Of a DNA stretch of 34,112 nt, positions 1 through 7,338 are shown one piece after another (position 1 is the first letter of the stretch; each line of letters begins with the position of its first letter). The notes under the pieces were generated by a model, which made no database searches, was not told where the DNA came from, and saw nothing but the letters and a program-made list of their open reading frames with translations. A program made the position numbers and the translations under genes. Location: NCBI GenBank assembly GCA_016278615.1, contig JADQBM010000032.1, forward strand, positions 1-34,112, written 5' to 3'. The stretch comes from Clostridia bacterium (GTDB lineage Bacteria > Bacillota > Clostridia > Peptostreptococcales > JAAYPU01).

Positions 1-110
1 TTGGCTTGTTTGCTATACCCAAAATTCATATAGTAAGTTATATTAAAATTATTATAAAAAAGCTTGACTATTACTAGCTGGTCTGACCCCATTCATTCCT
101 TCAACTGATG

Positions 111-140
111 AAAGGGCTAAGCGTTTAGCTTAGCCCTTTT
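111..140 (+). terminator. Rho-independent terminator of a gene left of the window
   Basis: A 12-bp perfect stem (AAAGGGCTAAGC, 111-122, with GCTTAGCCCTTT, 128-139) closes a 5-nt loop and ends in a short T run. No gene lies before it in the window, so it probably ends a plus-strand gene to the left. The hairpin is plain in the sequence; the direction is inferred. Confidence 0.65.
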
Positions 141-288
141 CCCTGAATAGGATTCTTAAGACTACATTTGCTTTTACAGTCTGATGTAAATCCAAGTTTA
201 TAAAAAAGCAATGTTACATTTAAGATTTCTTATGCATACTATAAACTGGGAGATGATAAAACACCACCAGACTAAAAGGAGAGATTAA

Positions 289-1125
289 ATGGTAAAAGTG
301 AGTATTAATATAGATAAAAATAAAGATAAGGGGCCAGATGATTGTCAATCTGATATAGTTATGTGTGATTCTAATTGTAGAATAGAAGAGGCTAGATTCT
401 GGACGAGAATCATGAAAGAACATGCACTTTTTATAAGTCTTGAACTTCCTTGTGATAGAACAGGGTTAATCGAAGAGGCAAATTTATTCTTTCAGATATT
501 CCAATCTCTACAAGATCAAGTTATGGAAGCAGTATGTCTTACACCTCAACTGTTAGCTGAATTGATATCTGCAGTAAGAGGTATAATAGAGTTTCAAGAA
601 AAGATACTCCGTATGATGCTTGAGTGTCAATTAAGAGATGCCTTAACACCTTTATTTTTAGATCATATCACTCGAGAAGCGCGGCTTTTCTTAAGTCGAT
701 TAACAACTAAGAATCCTTTCGACCCAATAAAAGATCTCTTAGCTAGAGAGGTTTTTTGGCTAACTATAATGAAAGAGCATATTGAGTTTATAAGACAGTT
801 GCTTGACCCGTCTGAAAGAGAGCTAATTGAAGAAACTGAAGCTTTCAGAGCTCAATTTTCAAGACTTCTCGAGACTGCTAGAGATTTGCAATCTATGGAG
901 GAATCAAACCCAACAGAATTTAATAGAGTAATACGCTTCACTGAAAATGTAGTTGCTGCTACAATAAAATTACGAGATTTTAAAGCATTAGCAAGAGAAC
1001 TAGTAGCATTGTGTAAGGTCTTAAGTATAGTTCCCGACCCTTTGCTGCTCGACCATGTTAGAAGAGAGGCAGATAAATTCTTAGAAGAAATCGAAGAGAT
1101 AAATTCAATCATTTCACCTTGTTAA
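289..1125 (+). CDS. DUF2935 family protein (two-repeat helical bundle)
   Basis: This 278-residue, mostly helical protein is built from two copies of one unit. Residues about 32-140 and 150-275 share the patterns E-A/R-FW-x-x-IMKEH, a mid-unit LIEE and a late LDH-x-x-REA, which is the DUF2935 arrangement. Its many His and Glu residues suggest metal binding, but the family's function is not established. The ATG follows AAAGGAGAG at a normal spacing. It is a single gene on the plus strand, preceded by the terminator at 111-140 and followed by the hairpin at 1169-1200. A weak promoter may lie at about 212-240 (TTACAT, 17 bp, TACTAT). DUF2935 proteins are common in spore-forming Firmicutes. I read this gene as chromosomal flank, not mobile-element cargo. 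The family call is confident; the role is unknown. Confidence 0.8.
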   Translation: MVKVSINIDKNKDKGPDDCQSDIVMCDSNCRIEEARFWTRIMKEHALFISLELPCDRTGLIEEANLFFQIFQSLQDQVMEAVCLTPQLLAELISAVRGIIEFQEKILRMMLECQLRDALTPLFLDHITREARLFLSRLTTKNPFDPIKDLLAREVFWLTIMKEHIEFIRQLLDPSERELIEETEAFRAQFSRLLETARDLQSMEESNPTEFNRVIRFTENVVAATIKLRDFKALARELVALCKVLSIVPDPLLLDHVRREADKFLEEIEEINSIISPC

Positions 1126-1168
1126 TAACAGTTTCTTATTTTAAGTTTTTATATTAATTTTATAATAT

Positions 1169-1200
1169 TAAGGTCAGACCAAATTTATGGTCTGACCTTA
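1169..1200 (+). terminator. Perfect 12-bp hairpin, terminator of the DUF2935 gene or REP-like palindrome
   Basis: TAAGGTCAGACC (1169-1180) pairs perfectly with GGTCTGACCTTA (1189-1200) across an 8-nt loop, 43 bp after the DUF2935 stop. The following TTTAG is a weak T tract. The core GGTCTGACC also occurs at about 80-88, so it may be a repetitive extragenic palindrome that doubles as a terminator. Confidence 0.6.
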
Positions 1201-1362
1201 TTTAGTAATAGAACGTCTTCAATGGGCACGGTATCCATTCAACACAGAAGCAAGTCAAGGATGTAAGGATGGGGCCAGGCTTGACCCCTTTATTTCCCAT
1301 GCCCTTTTTCAATGTCTATTCGACTTACTTCGAGGGTTTGTCTGGTGGAGCTATCCTCAATT

Positions 1363-1693
1363 CTACATTTCCTTTACTTCTTCTAAGCCTCTAAGTATCC
1401 TGGACCCACCTAGCGCAAGAGCCTCCATCTCAAACTCGCCAGGCATAACAACAACGGTTGCCATGTGGCCAATGTACTTATTAACGTTTTCGGCAAGCCG
1501 CTTGTCATGTGCCAGACCGCCCGTAATGATAATAGCATCACAGTTACCCTGCAACGGCGGAGAAACAAGCAATGCCTTTGGCTATTTGATACGCTTGCGC
1601 TTCCATGACCAACACTGCATGTTCGTCACCTTCATCAATCATCTTCGCAATTTTGCGGCCGTCGGAAGTGCCGAGCAAATCGCGGCGCCGCCT
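1363..1693 (-). pseudogene. buk: Butyrate kinase remnant (C-terminal part, frameshifted)
   Basis: Two reading frames together give the C-terminal third of a butyrate kinase. The first (about 1693-1570) reads LGTSDGRKIAKMIDEGDEHA and then MEAQAYQIAKGI. The second (about 1563-1363) reads DAIIITGGLAHDKRL and then PGEFEMEALALGG. These match the conserved late region of the acetate/butyrate kinase (ASKHA) fold, including the TGG nucleotide-binding turn. A frameshift near 1565 and the loss of the whole N-terminal part make it non-functional. Its 5' end is joined directly to a different gene fragment at about 1690. The intact enzyme makes butyrate and ATP from butyryl phosphate, which fits a fermenting Clostridia host. 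The 69-residue open frame at 1363-1572 should not be taken as a gene. Confidence 0.75.
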
Positions 1694-1796
1694 CGGCTTC
1701 TTTTCCCTGTTTGTTCAAGATATAAGCAAGTCCTATAGATGAAACAATACTGTCTATATCTGTATATGAAAAATTATGTCCTGTTACATAAATCAT
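1690..1796 (-). pseudogene. N-terminal fragment resembling Mn-dependent inorganic pyrophosphatase (DHH family)
   Basis: GGAGG sits 5 nt before an ATG at 1796. The frame starts MIYVTGHNFSYTDIDSIVSS and continues LAYILNKQGKEAEA. This resembles the start of family II inorganic pyrophosphatases (typically VTGH-N-P-D-TDSI, then a helix ending KNK-G). The metal-binding motif is altered here (GHNFSYTD-IDSI). After about 35 residues the frame runs into the butyrate kinase remnant. It looks like the 5' part of one decayed gene joined to the 3' part of another by deletion. The assignment rests on a short stretch and is moderate. Confidence 0.45.
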
Positions 1797-1902
1797 GAAA
1801 ACCTCCATACCCGATTTCAAGATAAAAAAATACTGATTATATTTATAGAGCTATTGCTTTTAATTATTTTATAAGCAAAAGCTTCACCTTAATTATCCAT
1901 TG

Positions 1903-2318
1903 TCAATTATTTATTGCCTTCTTCGCAAATTCCTTAGCGCTTTGGATATCCTCCTCATTAGGATGGGCTCTCCTTATGAAAAGGAAACCGCCCTTACATG
2001 TGAATTCGTCCTTTGCTACCTGGACGCCATTTTTGATTAGGATCTCGCGGAGTTCATTCTGCAATGTCTTGTACCGCAGGATGAAGTCATAATGACTGCT
2101 TTTTTAACCTGTTCTCCAGTAATTGTTTTTACAAATTCAATCAAATCTGGCGAACTTTTCCCGCCGTATATACCACTGATAATATATAGCAGATCGATAT
2201 TCTCCAGCTTCGGTTTCATCTGAATATCCACTGCCTCTGTCTGCAGCTCCTATGCAACAACTTCTGCTATCTTTTTAGAATGTCCCGTTTTTGTCCAATA
2301 AATTAATCCGACTTTCAT
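1903..2318 (-). pseudogene. Flavodoxin-family pseudogene (in-frame TAG plus frameshift)
   Basis: From the ATG at 2318 the frame reads MKVGLIYWTKTGHSKKIAEV, with the T-x-T-G-H/N phosphate-binding loop of flavodoxins. A TAG then follows VVA. Beyond it the frame continues through DLLYIISGIYGGKSSPDL and VKKAVIMTSSCG. It then shifts and resumes as VQVAKDEFTCKGGFLFI and ends with AKEFAKKAINN. The order and spacing fit a small flavodoxin (about 135 residues), an FMN-binding electron carrier. A strong SD site and an intact promoter (2350-2378) remain upstream, so decay looks recent. The stop and the frameshift together rule out a working product. Confidence 0.8.
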
Positions 2319-2349
2319 TTTCTTTTTCCTTTACCTCCTAAAATACTCA

Positions 2350-2378
2350 ATATAACCAAGGCTATTATTTAAAGTCAA
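2350..2378 (-). promoter_or_regulatory. Sigma-A-type promoter of the flavodoxin pseudogene
   Basis: On the minus strand TTGACT (2378-2373) is followed after exactly 17 bp by TTATAT (2355-2350), about 30 bp before the pseudogene's start codon and its TAGGAGGT site. Spacing and boxes are near consensus. Confidence 0.6.
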
Positions 2379-2473
2379 GCAAAAAAACTTTGTCTTTTGA
2401 TTTTAACATCTACAATTATACCATTATTCCTATGAAATGGAATAATCTCTACCACTTTTTTCAAATTCTGTTC

Positions 2474-2649
2474 TTAGTTTGTCTTTGCCTCTTGGATCTC
2501 ATTTACGGCATTCCCTCTGCTAAGGATCTTTGATACGTCTGACTCACTTATTTTTAGAGCCTCGCTTATTCTTATGCATTGCTAGTTCAAGTCGTAAGAG
2601 GTGTTTAATGTATTTATTAGCAGGTTTGCATTTGTTTTTGCAGAAAATT
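2474..2649 (-). pseudogene. Unidentified C-terminal gene remnant with an in-frame TAG
   Basis: A minus-strand frame reads FSAKTNANLLINTLNTSYDL, a TAG, then QCIRISEALKISESDVSKIL and SRGNAVNEIQEAKTN before a TAA at 2474. The second half has protein-like composition and a helix-turn-helix-like rhythm. There is no start codon with a ribosome site, and a TGA precedes the frame. I do not recognise the family. It may be the tail of a decayed gene in the same scarred stretch as the flavodoxin and kinase remnants. Confidence 0.3.
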
Positions 2650-2831
2650 TCGATCAAGGGACTTAAATATTATTTACTGTAAAAACCGGTCCCTAAATCA
2701 CATTTTGCATGAATTTAGCGTACTGCGTCTTTGCTGAAGGTAAAGGGACACACCTTTCGCTTAAGGGTCTATCTTTCTAAGGAATGTCCCTGGTCTATTC
2801 ACATCCAACTCTCTTTAAGAATCTTTAATAT
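2650..2831. other. Non-coding stretch, possible mobile-element boundary
   Basis: I see no gene here. GGGAC/GTCCC occurs in both orientations (about 2659, 2690, 2746 and 2786), with AAAGGGACACACCTTT at 2744-2759. This gives a loosely repetitive look, like debris around REP/IS200-type elements. The recombinase terminator follows at once. An attachment site for the recombinase may lie between here and 2946, but its core cannot be seen in one sequence. Confidence 0.3.
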
Positions 2832-2863
2832 AAAAAAATGAGGTAGATTTTACTCTGCCTCAT
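2832..2863 (-). terminator. Rho-independent terminator of the recombinase gene
   Basis: On the minus strand ATGAGGCAGA pairs with TCTACCTCAT (10 bp, one G-T) around a 6-nt loop and is followed by seven T residues. It lies about 85 bp after the recombinase stop codon. Confidence 0.8.
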
Positions 2864-2946
2864 GAAAAATATATATCTTATTTTGTTTTACAAGAGTTCT
2901 ACCCAACATTTGACATAGAGCCGAAAGTACAATACTCGGAAACTCT

Positions 2947-4728
2947 TTATTTATGGGTTATTATTTCTCCACCCTTGACATCAACACAACACACTCCACA
3001 TGTGGTGTTAGGGGCGTAAGTATACGCAAGCTGTTTGTCGTCAGTTGCATATGTAGACAGATTTTCTATTTCCATTTTACCAGATTTATTGGCAATTTTC
3101 TCGTAGAATTCTTCGGTAAATTTGACACCTGCTTTGAATACAAAAGTTAAAGCATATGGATTCGGATTCCCTTCTTCATCTATCGCACCAACAACCACTT
3201 TATCTACTAGGCTTTCCAATATATCACGATCGAATTCGTCCATCTGGATATCATGATCAAATGCTTTTCTAAAGTGATTGATTCTTGTGCTGATAGATTC
3301 CTCACCTTGAAGCGCTTCATACTTTTCATTTCTTTGATCTCTAAGATCTTTGAGTTCAGCTTCAATGGCACTATATTTCTTATCATAGTCTTCTTTAACT
3401 ATTTTCTCCTCCAATCTCATATCTACCAGTGTTTGAGACTTTGTTTCGAGTTTTCTGATTTGAGTTGTAAGACCATCAACTTTTTCTCTCAATTGCGTAA
3501 CATCCAAGGCTTCTTCGATGTTCTTAAGGAATTCTTCAATGTCAGTTATATTTAGGAGCTGAATCTTATTATATGCACTAACAAAGGCTTCTTCCAAAAG
3601 ACTCTCATGAACACCTTTAGAGTGGGAGCATTCTTTTCGACCATTTTTTATGGCATTACCACATTGCCATGCCGGCTTTTCATGATCTGTGCCATGGTGC
3701 CAAACTCGGCGGATATACGTTCCACCGCAGAACCCACAAGTACACATACTACTAAACGAATGCTTTCTACTGTATTTCCGGGAATCATGTTTTGTTCCAT
3801 GTTTACTGCTTCTCATTCTTAAGATTTCCTGGGCTCTTTCAAACATCTCATCTGAAATAATAGGCTCATGATTGTTTTCAATGTAGAATTTCTCCCTCTC
3901 CCCCATATTGTCTAACCTTCTATGAGTAATCGGGTCAACAGTGAAGGTTTTGCCCTGTAAGAGGTCTCCCTTGTATTTCTCATTTTTAATGATTCCTCGC
4001 ACTGTACTTTCATGCCATTTTGTGCTACCTTTTTTCGTTTTATGGCCTAATTTCGTCAGTTCTTTAGTGATTACAAAGCAACCAGCGCCTTCAACGTATC
4101 TATTGAAGATATATCTAACAATTTCCGCCTCTTCTTCATTAACTGTGATGCTTTTATCTTCTGGATGATAGTCATATCCCAAACAACCATTATAACCAAC
4201 CATCTCGCCCCGTTTCATTTTCATTTTTAGTCCCAAGGTGACATTTGCTGAAATGGATTCACTCTCTTGTTGAGCCAAGGAGCTTAGAATAACCAATAGC
4301 ATTTCACCATTCATGGTTAAGGTATTGATGTTTTCTTTTTCAAACATAATAGCCACATTCTTTTCCTTTAATAACCTCACATATTTTAGTGTGTCTAAGG
4401 TATTTCTAGCAAAACGGGATATAGACTTAGTAATAATCATGTCAATCTTTCCATCAATCGCATCATTAATCATACGCTGGAAATCCATACGCTTATTAGT
4501 TTGTGTCCCTGATATCGCTTCATCAGCATAAATGTCAACTAAGTCCCACTCGGACTTTGTTTCTACTAACTGTTTATAATGAAGCACTTGAGATTGATAG
4601 CTTGTTTTTTGTTCTTCTGAATCCGTACTAACACGGCAGTATGCTGCCACTCTTAATTGATTTTCCATAAAGCTACTTCTTTGCCTTCTTGAATTTTTAC
4701 TCGCTTCAATTACTTTAACATTTGCCAT
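2947..4728 (-). CDS. Large serine recombinase (integrase of a mobile element)
   Basis: This 593-residue enzyme is built as a site-specific large serine recombinase, which inserts and excises integrative elements through a Ser-DNA intermediate. The resolvase domain spans about 25-165, with the nucleophile Ser34 in YCRVSTD and Arg105/Arg108 in SISRFARN. The recombinase domain follows (about 175-300, including GYNGCLGYDY). Next come a Cys-rich zinc ribbon (C329, C331, C334, C356, C367) and a coiled coil (about 395-475) typical of att-site synapsis control. All parts are present and the length is normal, so it is probably active. AGGAGG lies 7 nt before the ATG. It borders decayed chromosomal genes on one side and accessory genes on the other, marking the left end of an integrated element. 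The att core and the right end are not visible. The name TndX-like would be a guess. Confidence 0.9.
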   Translation of the reverse strand: MANVKVIEASKNSRRQRSSFMENQLRVAAYCRVSTDSEEQKTSYQSQVLHYKQLVETKSEWDLVDIYADEAISGTQTNKRMDFQRMINDAIDGKIDMIITKSISRFARNTLDTLKYVRLLKEKNVAIMFEKENINTLTMNGEMLLVILSSLAQQESESISANVTLGLKMKMKRGEMVGYNGCLGYDYHPEDKSITVNEEEAEIVRYIFNRYVEGAGCFVITKELTKLGHKTKKGSTKWHESTVRGIIKNEKYKGDLLQGKTFTVDPITHRRLDNMGEREKFYIENNHEPIISDEMFERAQEILRMRSSKHGTKHDSRKYSRKHSFSSMCTCGFCGGTYIRRVWHHGTDHEKPAWQCGNAIKNGRKECSHSKGVHESLLEEAFVSAYNKIQLLNITDIEEFLKNIEEALDVTQLREKVDGLTTQIRKLETKSQTLVDMRLEEKIVKEDYDKKYSAIEAELKDLRDQRNEKYEALQGEESISTRINHFRKAFDHDIQMDEFDRDILESLVDKVVVGAIDEEGNPNPYALTFVFKAGVKFTEEFYEKIANKSGKMEIENLSTYATDDKQLAYTYAPNTTCGVCCVDVKGGEIITHK

Positions 4729-4835
4729 AGGTTTTCCTCCTTTTTCAGCAACTTGACTTTGCTATGGTTGAGTCTAGCATGTCCTTTCTAAAAAGACCAT
4801 GTTTCGTTTATTTTGTTTTTTCTGCACAATAAAGA

Positions 4836-4870
4836 AGCCCTCTCAAAACTTAATTCAGTCTGAAAAGGCT
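4836..4870 (-). terminator. Hairpin between the nuclease-like gene and the recombinase gene
   Basis: AGCCTTTTCA pairs with TTGAGAGGGCT on the minus strand (about 10 bp, two G-T pairs), followed by TCTTTATT. It lies about 80 bp after the stop of the 4953-5603 gene and 105 bp before the recombinase start. It could end the AbiE operon or attenuate the recombinase. The rest of 4729-4952 shows no gene; a 6-bp repeat AACAAG/CTTGTT lies at about 4911-4935. Confidence 0.5.
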
Positions 4871-4952
4871 ATATGGTTTCATATATTTTTGTAAATATAC
4901 TTAATCAAACAACAAGAAGGCGATCAACTTGTTTAGCTTGTTTTGTATGTAT

Positions 4953-5603
4953 TTAATGAATGCCAACTCGTTTATAAATTAGTTTCTTAATTCCTTCTGC
5001 GACTTCCTCCTTCGCCATACTGTAATCTTCAAGCACATTTTCTATTATTGTTTTTCTTCCACGAAAATCAATTTTATCATAAATAGATATTCTTACTACC
5101 GGAATCCCTGTAACCAGTTGAGAAACATCTTTTACAAAGTCATAGAATCCTCTTTGTTTCCATCTTGGGCTACCCTTCCCACTCAACTCTCCTTTTGGAC
5201 CTGCTTCGCCGAACATCTTTTCACAGCTATCACTAGTCCACTTTTGTCCGAATGAGCCAGAACGTAAACAATTATCTTTAAATATCATACAAAACTGTTT
5301 ATACTCCTCAAGAGGAAAGTTTTTTAGCTTTTTATATATTGGAGAACTTAAGGTGATCAGCCTATAATCATTAAAATGAAGCTGCTCATCCAGTTCAAGA
5401 ATGAATTTTGAGGTTACAATATCGCACTTACCTCTATATGCATAAGCCCTTTCTATTCCGCCTAAGGCTTTAAACACTTCGAATACCTCATCTTTGATTT
5501 CCCCAAATAAGACTTGCTCCGCAATATTAGGCTCCGTTTCGAAACCGTCAATTAAGTTATTCTCAGTCAATATTCTCCTTAAAGCTTTTTCCTTTGCTCC
5601 CAT
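4953..5603 (-). CDS. Hypothetical protein with Vsr/DUF559-like PD-(D/E)XK nuclease motif
   Basis: I do not recognise this 216-residue protein as a named family. Residues 60-80 read CDIVTSKFILELDEQLHFND: an Asp (D61) after a short strand, then a hydrophobic strand ending E70-L-D72-E73 and His76. This resembles the core of Vsr and DUF559 nucleases (D, then IELDGxQH), a branch of the PD-(D/E)XK fold, though Gly is replaced by Glu. A Gly/Lys-rich stretch (about 130-150, FGEAGPKGELSGKGSPRWKQ) could contact DNA. The start is set by AGGAGG 8 nt upstream. It begins 46 bp after the AbiEii-like toxin gene, so it is probably the third gene of that operon. Nuclease activity is an inference from one motif. 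Confidence 0.45.
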   Translation of the reverse strand: MGAKEKALRRILTENNLIDGFETEPNIAEQVLFGEIKDEVFEVFKALGGIERAYAYRGKCDIVTSKFILELDEQLHFNDYRLITLSSPIYKKLKNFPLEEYKQFCMIFKDNCLRSGSFGQKWTSDSCEKMFGEAGPKGELSGKGSPRWKQRGFYDFVKDVSQLVTGIPVVRISIYDKIDFRGRKTIIENVLEDYSMAKEEVAEGIKKLIYKRVGIH

Positions 5604-5649
5604 TTAATTTACCTCCTGAAAAATAACAATTAATTATTCACTGAATATA

Positions 5650-6471
5650 TTAAATCAACTTTCTTAATGCTTCAATTACATCATCATAAGAAATATCTTC
5701 TGCGTATCTATAATCTTTAGTGTACTTCATCCATCTTGATCTCAGTGTATCGCTTTTTTCAAGATCTTTAATTCTCTTTTCAATATCATCGAAGATATGA
5801 ATAGTTTCTCGATGTTCTACTGTCTTTCTTATTGCTTCCATCAATAATGAAACATCAAAGGTCTGAGTTTTAGTCAACATGTAAACATCATAAAAATCTC
5901 TTGGCCTAGTATTTAATTCTCCCCTTCTTAAAATGGTTTCTACTTTTTCTGCCAAGACTGTCTCAATGTTATATGCCCAAACTCCGATGGTGCCTTCTTC
6001 AAAAATCATCTTGAACAAATATAATACTTCTTTGGGTGTTATGGCATCGCCAGTTGTTATATCAATCTGCATTGGCGAAATAATGGTATCATAATCAGCT
6101 TGTACGCTTACCCTGAACCCGCCGTAAGCATCATCCTCTCTTATTGGTTCAATGCCTAGAAATGAAAATTTCACATGATCGTTTATTTCAACTGTGCAGA
6201 TATCAGTAATGGCTTTTGACAATGATTCAATATTCAACGGGTAATTCTTAATCGTTGCATCCATGTCCATGGTTGCTCGATTATCGATACCTACGATAGC
6301 GGCAATCAACATTCCGCCTTTCAGTATGAACATATCCTTGTATTCTGATTTGGATAGCCGCTCTAAGAAGCGCTCAAACATGTAATTTTGGAGCACTACT
6401 TGAGCTGACATATCCTTCTTCTTTGCAAGGTTTCTAATCTTTGCTTTAAGACTCATCGCTTTGCTACTCAT
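5650..6471 (-). CDS. AbiEii-like nucleotidyltransferase toxin (type IV toxin-antitoxin)
   Basis: This 273-residue protein matches the AbiEii/AbiGii nucleotidyltransferase family, the toxin of AbiE abortive-infection systems. Family members act as growth-stopping nucleotidyltransferases; a related toxin modifies tRNA acceptor ends. The sequence shows the KGG motif (51-53, ILKGGMLI), then R65-A-T-M-D69-M-D71 with the paired Asp residues expected to bind metal. Later come an E-K-V-E stretch (LAEKVETIL) and RPRDFYDVY, both typical of the family. The start ATG overlaps the stop of the antitoxin gene in an ATGA, so translation is probably coupled. All visible motifs are intact. The family call is confident; the target is not shown by the sequence. 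Confidence 0.88.
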   Translation of the reverse strand: MSSKAMSLKAKIRNLAKKKDMSAQVVLQNYMFERFLERLSKSEYKDMFILKGGMLIAAIVGIDNRATMDMDATIKNYPLNIESLSKAITDICTVEINDHVKFSFLGIEPIREDDAYGGFRVSVQADYDTIISPMQIDITTGDAITPKEVLYLFKMIFEEGTIGVWAYNIETVLAEKVETILRRGELNTRPRDFYDVYMLTKTQTFDVSLLMEAIRKTVEHRETIHIFDDIEKRIKDLEKSDTLRSRWMKYTKDYRYAEDISYDDVIEALRKLI

Positions 6472-7061
6472 AGAAGCACCTCCATATAGTTCTTTATTAA
6501 CTTTTCGACCTTAAATTTTTTTGCGTATTCTATAAGCAGTGCATAATCTGCCGACTTCAGTTTCACATACCTCTTCAAGGCTTCATTTACAATCTGAATA
6601 TCTATTTTGTTTCTGCTTCTAACGATATCGCAAATGGTCCTTTCAACGTTATACAGTTTTATCTTATTTCCAAAAGAAGTCTTACCATCAGTAATACCTA
6701 AATTATGCAACTCGTTCTTAATATAGTAGATTTTGAAGTTCTCAGAGATGTTTTCAACGACTTTATAACTGCTGGGTACAGTTGCTGAATACTCAAACGG
6801 TGTTCTATCCGTCAAACCATGTAAAAACAGAGCCGTCTCATGAGAGTAAATTATTTTGGGATATTTGCACTGCATATAATACATTTCATCCTCAATTGCA
6901 TCCGGTGTGACATATACACCTCTGCTCACACGCTCCAATTTGCCAGCATCAACAAGCTTTGACAAGTAGATTCTTGGTATGTTTAGCTCTTTAAGATCTG
7001 ATGTAAGTAAAGTCCCATTTTTTTGCTTTATCAACTTTTCTAATTTTTCCAAGTAACTCAT
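6468..7061 (-). CDS. AbiEi-like antitoxin and transcriptional autoregulator
   Basis: This 197-residue protein has the AbiEi layout: an N-terminal winged helix (about 1-55, MSYLEKLEKLIKQKNG and then LLTSDLKELNIPRIYLSKLV) and a C-terminal domain containing YSHETALFLHGL, LTDRTPFEYSATVP and NVERTICDIVR. AbiEi proteins neutralise the partner toxin without direct binding (type IV) and repress their own operon at inverted repeats. The open frame runs back to 7151, but GAGGTG lies 6 nt before the ATG at 7061, and the likely promoter (7092-7120) lies downstream of 7151. The start at 7061 is therefore preferred. It overlaps the toxin gene by 4 nt. A perfect inverted repeat just upstream is the likely operator. 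Confidence 0.85.
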   Translation of the reverse strand: MSYLEKLEKLIKQKNGTLLTSDLKELNIPRIYLSKLVDAGKLERVSRGVYVTPDAIEDEMYYMQCKYPKIIYSHETALFLHGLTDRTPFEYSATVPSSYKVVENISENFKIYYIKNELHNLGITDGKTSFGNKIKLYNVERTICDIVRSRNKIDIQIVNEALKRYVKLKSADYALLIEYAKKFKVEKLIKNYMEVLL

Positions 7062-7074
7062 TCTCATCACCTCA

Positions 7075-7120
7075 TTTACAAATATACTGATATTATAATT
7101 CAAATTAGTATATTTGTAAA
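7075..7120. repeat. Perfect 14-bp inverted repeat, likely AbiEi operator
   Basis: TTTACAAATATACT (7075-7088) and AGTATATTTGTAAA (7107-7120) are exact reverse complements with an 18-bp spacer. The arms cover the -35 box and the expected transcription start. AbiEi antitoxins are known to bind paired inverted repeats in their own promoter, so autorepression is the simplest reading. Confidence 0.7.
7092..7120 (-). promoter_or_regulatory. Promoter of the AbiE operon
   Basis: On the minus strand TTTACA (7120-7115), 17 bp, TATAAT (7097-7092): a near-perfect sigma-A promoter about 30 bp before the antitoxin start. Its -35 box lies inside one arm of the inverted repeat at 7075-7120, so a bound dimer would block RNA polymerase. 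Confidence 0.75.
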
Positions 7121-7131
7121 TACCATTAGTG

Positions 7132-7272
7132 TTACATAGCATAAATACCAATCTTATATTTCTTCTTTATAAAAATCTTGATTTTCTTATATTCCATCAT
7201 TGTAATCAGCTTCTTGTTTTGTAGTTGATTGAGCATCGCCATCTGCTCGCAAAATTTCAAAGTATCATTCAT
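7132..7272 (-). CDS. Small 46-residue protein, SHOCT-like
   Basis: AGGAGG stands 8 nt before the ATG of this 46-residue frame. The product has the pattern LNQLQNKKLITMMEYKKIKI followed by a Lys-rich end. That is the rhythm of SHOCT-like short C-terminal domains (a helix, K-L/G-I-x-x-x-E-Y, a helix). Similar tiny ORFs are common beside recombinases in Clostridia mobile elements. It lies between the helicase terminator (7309-7336) and the AbiE promoter, with almost no room for its own promoter, so it may depend on read-through. It is too short for a confident family call, but the ribosome site makes translation likely. Confidence 0.6.
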   Translation of the reverse strand: MNDTLKFCEQMAMLNQLQNKKLITMMEYKKIKIFIKKKYKIGIYAM

Positions 7273-7308
7273 TGACTTATCCTCCTGAATTTTTGATTTT
7301 TGGTTCAT

Positions 7309-7336
7309 AAAAAAAGCTCCGGATTCTACTGGAACT
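7309..7336 (-). terminator. Rho-independent terminator directly after the helicase gene
   Basis: On the minus strand AGTTCC pairs with GGAGCT (one G-T) around a 10-nt loop and is followed by a run of T. It begins 2 nt after the helicase stop codon. The stem is short, so read-through into the 46-residue gene is plausible. Confidence 0.6.
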
Positions 7337-7338
7337 TG

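Noticed and set aside
1463-1738. 91-codon plus-strand frame
   Set aside because: It is antisense to the butyrate kinase remnant, which has clear homology on the other strand.
1903-2649. In-frame TAG codons in two adjacent remnants, raising the idea of pyrrolysine
   Set aside because: The flavodoxin also has a frameshift and the neighbouring frames are decayed, so simple nonsense mutations explain both. No pyl genes are visible.
7062-7151. N-terminal extension of the AbiEi-like protein
   Set aside because: The likely promoter lies downstream of the 7151 start, and GAGGTG fits the ATG at 7061.
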